A stretch of 64,000 nt of DNA from Cladocopium goreaui (GCA_947184155.2 CAMXCT020002001.1:762501-826500), one strand, 5' to 3'; shown: positions 1 to 15,600, counted from the first letter of the stretch. Translations and numbers: made by a program. The notes: generated by a model from the letters alone, not told the origin.

Positions 1-52
1 ATTTCTATGGGCCATCGAACTACCATGGCTATGGTAAATAACCAGAGGGTAA
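1..52. mobile_element. Family A foldback element, right end (cut by window edge)
   Basis: Ends in TAACCAGAGGGTA, the family A terminus; its left arm lies outside the window. Confidence 0.7.
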
Positions 53-207
53 CTAGATTCTGATGGGAGTTGTTTGTAGCTTATCATTCATCACTTTTCA
101 TAATCTATCATTCATGGTGATCAAAATAAATAGTTTGTGATGAGTTGTGATGATTATCTTCATCTCCATAGCCATTGACGTTCATCATTAACAGTATAGA
201 CGATAAC

Positions 208-210
<3 letters not shown>

Positions 211-238
<28 letters not shown>

Positions 239-319
239 GTGAAAATTGCCATTTAGTTCGTTGATTTACCTATAAAATGTAGATGTTTCCATATTTTTTT
301 GTATGTTTACCAGAGGGTA
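211..319. mobile_element. Family A foldback element
   Basis: Starts TACCCTCTGGTAAACTAAC and ends GTTTACCAGAGGGTA; 109 bp. Confidence 0.9.
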
Positions 320-540
320 GGGATAGAATGGGATTTTTAGGGAATCTTAATCATTACAAGTAATGTCAACCCTGGATTAATAAACCCCTAGGCCCCTAGG
401 CTGTTCAATTGGGAGGATACCATTTAAGTATCAGATTATGACTATTGAAGGAGTACCCCCCTAATGGATAAACCATGGACCATGGTTTATTAATCTGGGG
501 TTGACACTAGCAGTATAGGTAACAGTTCACCACCATTCAC

Positions 541-675
541 TGTGCCTCCCAGCCAGCCATTCCGCCTCCATCTCTTCGTGCACGCCGCGCAGAGCGTCCC
601 CAGAGACCTTTCGCTCAGCTGCAGACCGTCAGCTGCCGGCGCCGTCAGCTGCCGAAGAGCCAGCCGCCAGGGTGC
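541..675 (-). CDS. Candidate exon 22, PPR-like repeat
   Basis: Forty-five codons in phase 0, with APWRLALRQLTAPAADGLQL and SLGTLCAACTKRWRRN. The W..AL..L spacing of about 33 residues to exon 20 suggests a further PPR repeat. The acceptor is TTGGCCAG; the donor GGCACA/GTGAAT is the best of several. A family A element starts 32 bases upstream of the acceptor. Confidence 0.6.
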
Positions 676-3600
676 CTGGCCAAAAAACACGGAAGAGCGG
701 TTTGGGTACCCTCTGGTAAACTAACATAACTATGGAAAAGCACCATGTTCAATGGGAAATGTCACTATAAATATCACCATTTTCAATAGCTATTTTGACA
801 TAACCAGAGGGTCTCCGTTGAAACGGGTTGCTCCCAACACCCCAGATGGAAAAAATGGGTGTCAAATGGCTATCTAAAGAGATAGAATGGTCCATTCCTC
901 CCCCCTGCCCTGTGGCTATAATTTACTTCTAATGGGTTGGAGCGACCCTGGGTTTTGAAGGCAAAACCTGCCATAAAAGGCAGCAGTATACATCCCCATT
1001 AAATTCCCAACTCAAATACCTAAGGATTCCCTACGATCAGATTATATCCTGGTTGGTGGTTTCAACCCCTCTGAAAAATACTAGTCAATGGGATGATTAT
1101 CCCATATACTATGGAAAATAAAAAATGATTGAAACCACCAACCAGATATTATATCCCTACACATCATCCCCTATGGATATCCCATGTTCCTCAAGGACAA
1201 CCAGTGATTCATCTCACCTGCGAGACGGCACCGTTGATGAAGGCCACGTCCAGTCGAAGGCCCTGCTGACGCGCCTGGAAGGAACCACTAATTGGTGGCC
1301 TCATCCCCCCTGAAAAATGATGGAGTTCGTCAGATTGGATCATCATCCCAACTCTTGGGGATATTTTTTCCAAATGTTCCAAACCCTTAACCAGAATATG
1401 AGTATTCCCATTCTGGTTGTTTAGAATCCCCGGTAGTTGATCATAGTGGTTAGCCACACCATGAAAAAAAAAAAGAAAATAATTGCAATATTGGCATTTT
1501 TTTAGCTTACCATAATCAGTAAGCAGTGAAAAAAAATCAGGATCCTAAATTGGAGCTACGTTTTTTGTACCATATTTTAGGCCATATGTTGTGGGGATAA
1601 TCCTTTACATAGGCCTGATTTTTTTGCGCCTTTATATATGGTAGCTACTCCAATGAATCGGTTCCTGAAATGGCCATTGAACTAGCAGAAAACGACTTTC
1701 TATGGGAAAAAACAAAAGTTTTACGGCTTTTACTGGACAAAAACATGGATTTTAAGCAAAGAAATAGGTAAATCCTCCACACATGGGTCACATGGCTCAT
1801 TTTCCATAGCTATGTGAAATCACCAGAGGGTATAGGATGTGTTTATCCATGTCTTATCCCTAAAGCACAAAGATCAAAGGTCGAGATCTGTGTGGCCGTC
1901 AACCCTTTGGAACCCCTCCAATGTTTGATTGTAGAGATTTTTGTTCCATGATTGTCCCTATTGAACGTGCCATGGTAACTATACTCCAAGTTCGGACACA
2001 TCCAAATTATAGCATAAGCTATTAATCATATCAAATCTCATCAACTCCATATTCCATCCTCTAAAATTGATATTTTGATAAGTTTCCCGACTCAGGACAT
2101 GTTTAAACCGGTGAAACCCCTTGCTTTCAACATCTTTCAACCATCACAAGGGGTGTTTTTTCTTTCACGGCGGGAAGATTTCCAAAACCTTTGTGTTGTC
2201 TTTTTTCGAAAAATCGGATTCTGGTCGAGTTTCAGGTACCAACATAACCACAAAAAACCCTCTGGTAATTCAACATAACTATAGAAAATCACCATGCTAT
2301 TAATGGGTAAATCAATGATCAACGGTCATTTTCCATTGCAAACTGTGAATGTTTACCAGGCCGGGTACCCCCCCTGGAATTCCAACTAGCCTATGTTGAA
2401 CTCCCAGAGGGTAAAGACTGTCTTGTTCTTGGTGTGAAAAACCATCCATGGATTGCATTTGGATATGAAATTTAAGAATGTTGGCCCAACAAAAACATCT
2501 ACATGTAATACATCATGTAAATCATCAATACGTAGCCACTTACATGGTAAAACCATCTAAACACTAGTTAGTGGCTTTTAGTATGAAACCGCCTTGGGGG
2601 TGGTTTTTTTTGACCCAAACTCCCCAGTTTTATATGAGATTTCTGGATGTGTTTGGGTCTTGATCCATAGCCATATGCTGCCCTGGTTGGAACATCCACC
2701 AAACATAACTTTGGAGATTCAACGGGCCGAAAAGGCTGGTTTTTTTTGGCTAAATAAAGATGTCAGACGTAAAAATCACATGTTTGCCCCTTGTCAATGA
2801 TCATCTACCCTCCAAAAAATCGAGAGTTACAATGGTTTTTTCCCCTGCAAATGAAGGTTGTCGTGGGAAAAAAAAAAACATATACAGTATAAATTCATAT
2901 AAATGGTGGATTTTCTCCATTGCTATGTATGATTACCGGTTCTTATAAAGGCTTGTAGCCACCTTGTTGGCTTAGCCCATTGACTCCCCGGTCCTCCTTC
3001 AGAAGGTCGTAGGCGACACGCCAGGGACGGCGTTTCGTGGCTGCACTGAAGTGGTACACATCCGCCTGCAGTGAAGCCCTGGTAGATTTCCCGTTGGTAA
3101 CCCCCAGTAACAATGTGAGGCCCCCCAGTGATGTTTGTTGGTTAACAAAAGCCCCAGTAACTATAGTTATTTGCGTACCATAAACCATATAGTTCTATAG
3201 TTCTGTAGTTTCCCCAAAAAACGCTAGGTTTCCTATATAGAACTATATATTATATAATTATCATATATCATTCCAGGGATAAAACCTATATCGTTCCCAA
3301 AACTATATGCTCTCCATGGTGCTGGTATATGGCTACCTACAAGTTTCTGGGTGATAAAATTTTATGGGGTACATGTTGGGATTCATATTCCAGCACCATG
3401 GGTTGCATATGGGATATATCATGATGTACTATGGATGGGCCTGCGAAATCCTGCACCACCAAAAGGATGGTTGAAACCCTAACAAAATCATGGGAAAAAA
3501 CACCGTCAACTGGTGCAGGATTTCGCAACCATCCACAGTATCTACCATCATCTGGGTACAACCAAAAAATCATTTGCACCATCCCCCAGTCATCACCATA

Positions 3601-6600
3601 AATATAGGTGATATTCAAACTTACCATTCCTAGTCATGGGTGGTTGACATTGTTTTACCGCCATTGGGATAAGCCTACGAATCGTGGACTTACTATCTAG
3701 GGTTATTAACTATGAGTTATTAACCCGCATCTGGTTGGTGGTTGACCTACCCCTGTGAAAAATATTAGTCAGTTGGGATCATTGTTCCCAATATATGGAA
3801 AAATAAAAAATGATCCAAACCACCAACCAATTAAGTTATTAACCCGCATTAACTATAGATATATCATGATGATTTCATGATACATTTACCATAAACCCAA
3901 GAGTTATTGAAGTTCGAAACACCAACTATGGGGCACCACCGCACCGTAAGAAGGGGTAGATTACTCGAGTAGATTTTGGAGATCTATCTCAATTGGAATG
4001 GATAATTTGTTGATCTGCAAAGTTAGTTCAATATTTGGGTGTGTATATCCGATGATATGAGCCATGGTCAATACTCACTATATGGTTGATGGTCATCCCA
4101 TCCATAATAAGGATCCTTATAATGGTTATTAAAATAAAAAAAAAAAACCTATGAACCATTGGATGACTAGCCCCTTTTAATGGTTATTAACCATGAGTAT
4201 TGACCATAGCTCATATATATATATATATACTCCATAGTTCAGGGTTAAAACCAGATATCAACTATTTATTGGGATTCCACCCCGATATATCTATGATGAT
4301 AGAGAAAAGCCAGCCCAAAAGGCCATAGTTTAGCGGAGATTCTGCACTGGATCAAGTCTGCCAGGTGAAGTTCCGTTCAGAAATGCCCTGGATTTTTTTG
4401 GAGGTTTTTATGGCTCAGAACATCATGGAAGTGAATTTGGTATATAACATAGCATTACCCTAGCCAATGGTGATTTTGGGGATATATATAATGGCAAATA
4501 CCACTGAATTGGGGAGATGTTCTATGTCAAATGCGGTGATTCAACAGTTTGATATGGTATAGATGGCCCATGAAAGGAGATGATCTGCATGGCCCATGGT
4601 GCCTTTTCTGCCCATGATCCATGTAGAAATAGTAAAGTCTCAAACGAAATAAAGAGCGTGATTCACATGGCCAAGCAGCTCAGTCTGTGCCAAGCAGTCT
4701 TACATTCAATGTCATTTGAACAATATTTGAACCATACATGCCTGAAGTTCAAGGCAACACCCCAAAGTGGAACTTAATTTCATATTGTCATCCAAAGATG
4801 CCAAAAAAACAATGATTATAATATGAAATGATAGTTCCACTTGCAAAAAAAAAATCATTTCATCTTAGTATCATTGTTATTTGGCATCTTTGGGACACCA
4901 TTCTGCTTTTGGCAAGACAAATCAGAATCATCAGAATCCTTGTAGCCTGCCACATCAAAATAGCCGAATGCTATGAATGCTCATCCCGCCAGTCACACGG
5001 GGAGTGTTCAAAATCTCTCTATCATTCCATTTAATCCTGGTTGGTTAAGAACGGGATTCCCCGTTCTTGGATTATGACATAACCCCCAATATATTGTATT
5101 GGTGATTATATTGAATATATATATTTATATATAATAACTATATATATAATAATTATATATATATATTCCCCGAAAATATACCCTATTTGATAATATCCTA
5201 TTGGATTATTCTATTCCCCTATTGATTTCCCTATGTTGGAACCCCCTCTGGTAAATGTTTATACAACTTTGGAAAGATCCACCATTTTTAGGTTCGGTAA
5301 ATCAACGAACTAAATGGTCCATGGCTTCCATAGCTATGTAACAAATTACCAGAGGGTATATTGATTCTCCGAAAAGGATAATTATGGATATACCCTCTGG
5401 AATATCCTATTTATATATATTTATTTATATGGATAATATTATTGATCATTATATCCCAATTATTTATATAATATTATTTATATATATCCCAATAATGATC
5501 AAGATGATTCTTGGGATATTCCATATCGATTCCCCTATTGGATAATATCCATAGGATCCTAACGGTGCTGCTATATATGGTGTGCCATGGATCCCATCAA
5601 TATACCCCCAGTCATGTTAGCATTAATCTACCAGCACCAGCCGGATCCGTCATGGGATATCCTATTGGTGAATATATTGGGATCCCCCAACGAATCATCA
5701 ACCAGGCTGTAGGGATGATTCGCTCGAATCTAAGGCCATGAGGTCGCAATCTGACTTCTTTGCCCACCTACAAGGTGGTGCCCCCGTTCGGAATCGCTAA
5801 GGAAAGCCTAGAAAACCATAGGAAAATGTGGTTTAATGGGATTTATAGCTGATTTATGATAGCGTTCAGTTGGGGGCCACATAACTCCAATAACTATGGT
5901 TTATGATACGCCAATAACTATGGTATTCATGGAGTTTATAAACCAATAAACATAACTAGGGGGCACCACCTTGCATGAGGTTGCAATAATTTGCCCACCT
6001 ATGTATTGATCATCAAATCCCCATTTACACAAGGCTCCAAGTTGGTTTATGTTCACCCGTGTTCACCCAAGTGCAGATATATCCAATCATCGATAAATCC
6101 CCATGTTCGGTGGTTTGGTTACATCTTTCTTGAATGGTTGAATGCCAGTTTAATCTATTTAGAAACCAACAGAAACCTATCTCTCAAGGCCCACCCTGTA
6201 TTGATGGTACGTTTGGTGGCTTGTTGAAACCATCTTACTGGTTGGTTAAAAAAAAAAAAACGTCAACTCCAAAATAGCGTCCTTATTTCAAAATGAATCG
6301 CAAACATCGAAAACATATGATTTTATTAACATAACACTTCCTTATGTTAATAAAACTTATCAAAATGTATCTTTGTTAACATATGATTCATCGATATGAT
6401 TTCCTCCAAAAAGTCTGTCGAAAAAAAAATGTGGTGAACCCAGTCAAAATCACCATCCCCCATGATTTTGGGTCTACTTTTGCTTGTAGCCAAAGAATTA
6501 TTTGGGATAATCCAAGATTAGCTTCAAAAGCTTCCTGTCTGGGATGGTTTCATTATGTGGTTGGTGCTTGACCGTCAACCCCTCTGAAAAATGATGGAGT

Positions 6601-9600
6601 TAAAGTCAAATGGCATGATGAAATTCCCAACATATGGAAAGTCATAAAATTGTATGGTTCCAAACCACCAACCAGTTGGGGATTGATGTTGACATTCCCC
6701 CAAAAAATGGAAACATAATCCAGTCATGTTCCAAACCACCAATCAGTTAATTGTAGTATATGGATTTACTGCACAAGCGTGGAGAAACACCATTTTTACC
6801 CCGGCATCGACCCAGAACAATCATCCACTGTGTTCATTTCTACACCTCATCTAGTCTAGCAATTAGTTAATAGTTGATCCCATCATCCAGTATCTTGATT
6901 GACATATGATGAATTAATGAAGCGAATATCAAATATATATTTCAGGAAACCAAGTATCATTCCAGAAGGGTTTAAACATAAATTCAAAATAGAACAAACT
7001 AGAATTGAAGTGACCGAAAATGAACGTCTCTATATGCCTCATATATTACCCGGCCTGGTAAACGTTAACAAAAAACGATGAACAATCACCATTTCGATAG
7101 GCAAATCAACGAACTAAATGAGCCATGTTCAATAGCAAACTTGAATCTTAACTCTGAAATTTAATTAATTACTCTGACAATTAAAAACAGAGTATGCAAA
7201 TCAAATTACCAGAGTATATTAACTAAACCAGATATATTAAATATACTTAAATATATATATATACGATTATTCAGGATATCTATGGAAATTACCAGTTAAT
7301 ATATACCATGTCCATCTTTCTTCGTGAAGGGACCGCCGTGCTGACTCACGGCCCGCCTGAATCCCAGCTTTCTTCAGGCGGCCCAACGCCGAGTCGCAGG
7401 GCCCGGTGCGAATCACCTTTCGAAATGGGCGATCAAAACCCAGGTACCAAGCCTTGGAAGGTGGAAGCCTTAGGTTTCTAACTAAGTTAGGTGTGATCTA
7501 AGTAGATAGATATATAGTAGATAGATAGATATAGTAGATCTAAGTTAGGTGTGATCTATGTTAGATAGTCCGATAGATATGGTAGAAACCTAAGAAAATA
7601 GTAATGACAAATGTAATGACATAGATCACACCTAACTTAGTATTTTGTAGTAATGATCTATAGTTCCCGTTGGGTTCCTAAACCAACTTCTCGGGGGACC
7701 AGCTGATGGTGGTCCCATGATTCCATCGAACTGGGATAAAAATGGCTCGACTCATTCCACAACATACCCGGCCTGGTTATTTACCAAAATAGCTATTGAA
7801 AATGGCAATCTATAGTGAGTTGTCCCATTAAAAATGGTGAGATACCCACTGGTTATTTACCAAAATAGCGAACTGGAAGCCAGGGCCAGTTATGAAAGAG
7901 TGGATTTACCCATGAACAAAATGGTGATTTTTTTTCCATAGTTTTTTGTGAACGTTTACCAGAGGGTAATTTTGCTTTTCACCCGTGCCTAAATATGTGT
8001 CATGGTCAAATTACTGTAGGATCTGAGTCATCCCACCACCACCATCAGGGCATGACCATCCTCTTTTCGGGGCAATGATATACCCTGCAGTAAACTAACA
8101 GTTGCTATGAAAAAATGGACCAGTTATATATGATTTGCCAATGAAAAATGGTGATTTTCCATAGCTATGGTTTTTTCCCAGAGGGTAATCTATATAGCTG
8201 AAATACATTGTATATCATTGTATTAGATCAAACAAAGTGGCGAAAAAAAATGTGAGTTGTTCAGCCATGGGGATAGGGGATAGGTCTGTTGATGGGTTGG
8301 GCCGCCTATGGCGATGAGGATACACCAAGGCATTTTGGGGCCCCCGGTATCCGATTTAGGTTTTGGTTGGAAAATCTGAAAACATCTGAAATAGATGGGT
8401 TTGTCTGAATATATCTGAAAATATATAGGCATTATGTTTGGATCATCCGATTTAGGTTTAGTGTATATTTCTATGGGTTTGTCTGAAAATAGCGTATCCC
8501 CAATTCCAATGAATTATCACCATTCTTTCATGCAAAAATGAGCAGTCTTCATATCCACATGTCGTCCCTTTATTCTGGATTCCCACCATGGATGACGATA
8601 ATTCCCAATACACTGGGTAGTATGACTCTCTATAGTCATGAACCAACAGTGATTTTGAACACTGCTAAAATGGACATTGACAATCATATGGGTATGGATC
8701 AATACCTATTAATACCATTTTTAATGGGATGAACATCCATTTACCAGCTATTTGGGGGTTCACTAGGTACCAGGGTTTTGACCCATCCCCATATCAATTA
8801 TGCCGTATTTTCAGACACACCCATATAACTGGGAGAAAAGAACATTTAATGCTGGTTGTTTAAGTACCTTCTGACTTGAATGGTCAATCACTCCGGCAAG
8901 TCTCCTCCTGAATGGGCATATCCCCTTATGGGGGGCTTGACTCTGGCTACCCCAAAAACAAGAGAAGTCAATTGGTGTAGTTACCCTCTGGTAAACTAAC
9001 ATAACTATGGAACATCACAATTTTTAATGGGAAAATCCAGTATAACTGGCCATTTTCAATAGCTATGTTAGTTTACCAGAGGGTATCTCATGTTGGAACG
9101 AAAAGAAAATGGCAACCATCAACCAGTTTTTAACCGGTTTTTCCTGATGTCTCTAGGATCATCCCACGAAAGTGGAGAGTAACCAAGGTGCCTTGGTGCC
9201 CGTTGAAGCAATGTCAGAAAACGTGTTACATGGATATAAACAAATAAATGTCAGTGGATATAAGCAATGCAACAAAAATCTTAGCCATCTTTAAGTATAG
9301 CACCCCCAATTTTTTTCGATGCCAACTTTTGTGGGTTTCACCAGTTTAAGTGAACGCGAGCCGATGATATTTCCTTGATATATCCAGGGGAAACCCACTT
9401 TATCAACCTTCAGGGGGGTCTCAAAAACATGACTTCTGTGGCAGAGATAGAGTGAACTTTTTAGAGAATCTTGGTGGAAACCCACGAAAACGGGAGAGTT
9501 TTTGGGGGATTACAATTATCCATAAAGCCAAGATAATTAGTGATAAATCCCTTATAGATAGGAGTAAATTTCCCTGAATCAAGTCCGGCAAAATAATCAT

Positions 9601-12600
9601 AAATAAATCATCATATATAAATCCATATGAATCCTCAAGATTCGAGCATCTTTCATAGCCAACTCACTCTGAGTTCCCAGGTTCCCAGACCGCTTGCTGC
9701 TTGGCCATACACCATGGCCATGAGGCGCTCAAACATGCCGTGACAGCTCTACATGTTCTCGCTGATTCTTAAGGAACAACAAAGTTTCAGGGAATATTGG
9801 GTATCTTGCTAAAGTTTCTTGCGTCAGTTTCGTGCTAATGTCCTTTTGGTAAAAATAGGTTGGGGCCGGGAGCTGGTTAATCCCATCTATCACCATGTAC
9901 ATGTTGGTTAAAGGGGTAAACAAACTCCTCTATTGATCAACCAACCAATGGGAAAAGGATTTGTGTAATAACTACATGATCTCTAAGCCAAGAACGGCCT
10001 CTGTCGTAAGTCAAGAACGGGGCATGAAATTTTCGTGCCATCAACCGGTATCTATATAAATCAACAAACATCATCACTAACTGTGGATTCCCCCAAACAA
10101 AATATTTAGTTTATAAATTCAACCATTTAATTATTAGTTAGAAATTTCACTAACTTTGGATTCCCCCCAAAAAAACTATTTAGCTAGAAATTCAACCATT
10201 TACTTAGTTAGAAATTAAGCCATTCATTAAAAGAAACATGGTTACCACCCAGCTGATAGTTATGCCATGGGGGACCCATCCGACCCACCAAGTCTCTGAT
10301 CCTAAAAAGTCGCCCAACATCTCTGGTTCCCTGATTCTCAAATCTGGGTTTCATAGGCATCATGTGCTACGAACTATATATATATAATATACATGTATTA
10401 TATGTATATAACATAATATATATATATAATATACATTTATGTGACAAATGGGGGTCGCTCCAAGCTTGAACTTCTTCAAAAACGTGGATTTCATCAACCT
10501 GCGGATGTTTTATTGGTCACCTTTCAGGTTGAACTACCAATGGTCAGTCGTCAGACCTGGCAGCCATTACTCTAGCTGGTTGGTACATATTCGTATCCCC
10601 ATTTGGTTGGCAAAATATAGGTGTTTTAAACTAGCCATTCCAAACTCAACCAGAACGGGGGACATGCCAAATTAGCAATTTCAATGGGGAAAATGATGAT
10701 CATGAAATTTTGGGGGCCAAACATGAACAACTATTACTGTTTGCTATGATGAGTATTTCAATCCGTGCCTTACTCCCTAATATAGAATACACATGAATAC
10801 ACCCTAGAAACCGCTGGTTTAATATTGGCCCTATTCATGTTGGGGCCCAACGGAACGTTAGTCTTTGCGTTTCGAGATTTGAAACGGTCTCCGTCTCAGG
10901 CTATTTATGACGATCCTCTTGTAATACAGTCTGGGAATGGGACACCGTCATTTTAAGCCAATGATAACGGTATAAATCTGGTTGGTGGTATACCTACCCC
11001 TCCGAAAAATATGGTCACTTGGGATGATTTTATTCCCAATATATGGAAAGTCTAATCAAATTCCAGGGTTCCAGTCACCACCAACCAGAGATTATTAACC
11101 ATTATTAACCATTATTAACCATTATTAACCATCATTACCCCATACTAAACCAATGTTCCAGTCACCACCAACCAGAAATAAGTTTCACATAGTTTAACCA
11201 ATGATAAAACCACTGAGTTCCCAAATCCCCTGGTCAGCCTTGAAAAACACCCATGGTGGATGCTTTTTGGGATGAAACTACCATGGTCACTGGGACCATC
11301 TGCCCATAACATAAAGGGGGTGTTGATGAGTTTAGGGGGATGGGATTCATCTACCCAGAAATCAGCCAGATAGCAATGGAAAATCCACCCTCTGGTAATT
11401 TAACATAACTATGGAAAGATCCACCATTTTTAATGGGTAAATCCACTATAAATGGCAATTTTCAATAGCTATGTTAGTTTACCAGAGGGCAAAAATCGAT
11501 GTTCCAATCAACCTCCATTGAGGATCTCCCAGCCATGTTTGGTGACACCGCGACACCGGGCACCTCGATTTTCCCAGTTTTCAAAAGGTCGAACAACGTT
11601 CCCATTCTCGTTGGTCGATTCCCAATTCTTCTGTTGGTGAACTCTCTCCCAAAAAACTCGGCGAATTGTCCATCGTTTGTTAGTCAAAACATGTCAAAAT
11701 CCAATGTTTGTTGCTAAAAACCAGATGTGTTCCATGCGTTGTCCCAGTTTAACCAGTTTACCCCACTTTTCTGTCGTGAATTCCCATCTTTTCCGTGCCC
11801 AAAAAAAAGTTCGGACACAACTCCTCTGCGGTGTCGGCGAAGCGTAGCTGTTGTGCATCCTGGCATCGAGGGGTACAAGCCGAGGTTTTAAGATGGTGTA
11901 GTGGGGATGATTGGGATTTTTTTTTTGGCGTACTATACGTATTTACCCTCTGGTAATTTAACAAAAAACTATGGAAAGATCCACCATTTTTAATGGGAAA
12001 ATCCACTATTTCTATGGTCATTTTCAATAGCTACGTTAAATTACCAGAGGGTAATTAGTATACAAATCTCCCACCCAGAGGATTTTTCAATGGGATTTAA
12101 ATTGATGCGTTATTATACTTAATTAAAACATACTCCTTATCATTTGCCTCATTAGTGGGACATTAATGGGATTATCTCAATAGGACAAAATTATATAATG
12201 GATTTGATTGGATTTGATGGAATGTAATGGGGTTGTTGTAAGATTTGGTGGGATACAACGGTGATTTCATGGGATAGTGGGATTAAGTGGGGTATAAATT
12301 CTGTGTGTGAGTGTGAACATGTGGTATAGCGACCATTTATGGCAATTTCTATAGGTTAAGTTCAACGATGATAAAACATAGGATCTTAGAGGTATTCCCA
12401 TTTTCACACAAACCGATCTGGGTACTTCGGGGTATGGGTCAAAACCACACAGGTTTTTAGCATCTTCAAGCAAAGCAGAGACCTGGGGAGATAGAATGAT
12501 ACGATGAAAGGAACCAAACTTGTTTACACTTTGAGCTTTTAAATCAATACTTGATGATACTTGATGCAACTTGATGCAACAAATGCATACAAACTCATAG

Positions 12601-15600
12601 ATATTAATAAAGAATGAATTACAACAAATCACCAACTTAAAAATTCTTTGGCAGTGAGGTCGCCAACCAGTTCATTAATTAATTACCCTCTGGTTATTTA
12701 ACATAGCCATGGAAAATCCATTATAAATGGAGGTTTCTAGCTGGGAAAATCATCTATTTCTATGGGTCATAGCTTCCATAGCTAAATAACCAGAGGGTAA
12801 TACAGTATTACCATAAGTCTAGGTATCATTCCAGTGACTTCGCAGGGAGGTCGTTAGCATTTATCCAGGTGAATATCATCGGATATCCCCTGCAAAAAAA
12901 GGGGATCCAATCTGCAGATCCAGGACCGATCAACAGTTGGAGACCCGGGGATCTACTAGAATCCTGGGAACATACCACAGTTTCACCTATTTTTAACCCC
13001 AACAAGATGTATGGCGATTCGGAGTTCCGAACCGTTCGGCTCTTCGTTAAAACGTTGGCGAAAACGGGGTTTCGATCTTCAGCTTTTTTCAGCTGATCGC
13101 TGCTGAGCCTTGAGAGTCCGTGAATCTTGGATTTCCGTTGAGAGGTTTGAAGTCGTGCTGGCGTTGTCATTACCCTCTGGTGAACTAACATAGCAATGGA
13201 AAATGGCCATTTATAGTGGATTTTCCCATGAAAAATGGTGATTTTCCATTGCTATGTTAGTTCACCAGAGGGTATCTGGTTGGTGGTTTCAACCATCTTG
13301 AAAAATATGAAAGTCAATGGGGTTGGGATTATCCCATATATATTATGGAAAATAAAAGCCATGTTCCAAACCACCAACCAGTTATGATCTTTCTTGTTTT
13401 GCCACTGCAACACATGTCTCATGGTCAAGTTACATGCCTCTTTTGCTTATGGTTGTCCTACGATGAAATGTGAAATCTGTGTAAATTGGCCAGCTGGTTG
13501 GTGGTTTCAACCCCTCTGAAAAATATGGAAGTCACTTGGGATCATTATTCCCAATATATGGAAAGTCATAAAATTCATATTCCAAACCACCAACCAGCCA
13601 GTATAGTTCCCGTTGATGGTGCTATATATCCCCCAATATGGGGGGATGGTCACCCAATTTGGTCAATGATTTGACCCATGTCGTGTCAATCTGGATCCAT
13701 ATGGCATCGTCCAACTTTTCACCATGGCATCTGTGTGGTTTGGGGGGGAATCATGACACGCCTGGGGATGGACGTGCCGGAAAATGGCCATTTTAGATTG
13801 GGGAAAATCATGATGAACATTGATGAACCAATGTATTTGGGGGTATGGTCCCCAAAATCATGCCGCAAAGATCTTCCAGTTTGATGATGCTTCCCCCATC
13901 ATTCCCAGGCATCCAACGTCACTATCTATTTTGGGGGGGTGCTATGCCCTAGATGGAGGCTTCAGTGGGGGTACCCCCAGTCATCATCCATTTCAGTAGG
14001 ATTTTCCATGAAATTAAACCATCCAGCTAGTGGGGTACCCTCTGATAAACATTCACAGTTCGCTATGGAAGCCATGGCCATAGAAATAGATGGTTTACCT
14101 ATTAAAAGCATGACGATTTCTATAAATTTTCATTAGCTCTTGACCATTTTCTATAGAAAATCAGCATGTTTTATGGGTAAATCAACTATTTCTATGACCA
14201 TTTTCTATAGCTAACTCTTAGTCATTCCCATTTCAGCTACCCCCATTTTCTATACAAAACCCTCCAATCCAGTCGCCATCTGCAGCCAAGGCGCCCAGTC
14301 GCTGATCATGCCGTAATGGACAAACCTCAGCAGGCGCGTGGGTTTTCCCAAGAGATTTGGGTTTTTGGTTGGGATGATGTTCCCCGAGAGAAATAGTTGT
14401 TGAGTCCATATAAAATATATCAAAATATGGTTGTTTATCCCTATTTTGTGAAAAACACATCCCTGCTAAATGAATGACAAACCCCCATGAAAAGAGCCTT
14501 ATTTATACATGAGTTCCCATTAGAATATCAGGGTTGTTCACGAATCTGAGCTCAACAGTCCTTAAAGTTTTTGCGCTCAGACCTGACTTGCCCTACGGAT
14601 TCGATGATTCCATAGATTGTGCCGGTCAATGATACGAAGGAAAATATGGCTCCTGGGATCCCATATCGGTATATAAATGAAACAAATGATAACTGGTTGG
14701 TGGTTGAGCCTACCCCTCTGAAAAATATGACTTCGTCAGTTGGGATGATGACATTCCCAATATCTGAAACATAAAATTCATGTTCCAAGCCACCAAGCAG
14801 GGTATAAATGAAAGAAAAATGATCAGAATGGTACCCAAACGACCTCCCTTCCGGTGCCAATCCGGTGTCGAAATCAATTTCCCTGTCTGGTCTGACTCCA
14901 AATGTGAAAAACTATTTGAAGATTTGCGACCTGGAAATGTCACAGGAATACCACAGGATTCACGATTCTTAAATAGGTAAATCCATTATAGATAGGCAAT
15001 TTCCATAACTGGTTGGTGGTATACCTACCCCTCTGAAAAATGATGGAGTTCGTTAATGGGGTTGGGATTATCCCATATATGAAATGGAAAATAATCCAAA
15101 TGTTTGAAACCACCAAGCAGTTCTGTGTTTCTGTTTCAACTTCCAGCACCACCCCAGCCCCAAAGTCCAACCATCAAGGGACGCGTCCCATTGAATGCAG
15201 TCCGTCCAGAACTTCTTGCCAATGAGGATGATCTCGGAACCCGGGACGCACGGCGAAAATGTGGGGGGAACATCTTTCAGCCATCTTCGGGCTTAATCCC
15301 ACCTGGTTGGTGGTTGAGCCACCCCTCTGAAAAATATGACTTCGTCAGTTGGGATTATTATTCCCAATATATGGAAAAAAAAATGTTCCAAACCACCAAC
15401 CAGCCATATATCTATGGAAGCTTTGCTACAATCATAGACCTTATGAATCCCTCACACCCTCTGCTAATGACTAACAGTTAGCTATTGAAAATTGCCCATT
15501 TAGTTCGTTGTTTTACCTATTGGACTAATGGTGATTTTCCATAGCTTTGTTAGTTTACCAGAGGGTATACTGTAGGTCAATTATGGGACTACAATGGGCT

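Noticed and set aside
4335..4357. Possible 23-base exon between GGCAG and CTCC/GCTAAA
   Set aside because: Exon 19 joins exon 20 in phase without it, and including it breaks the frame.
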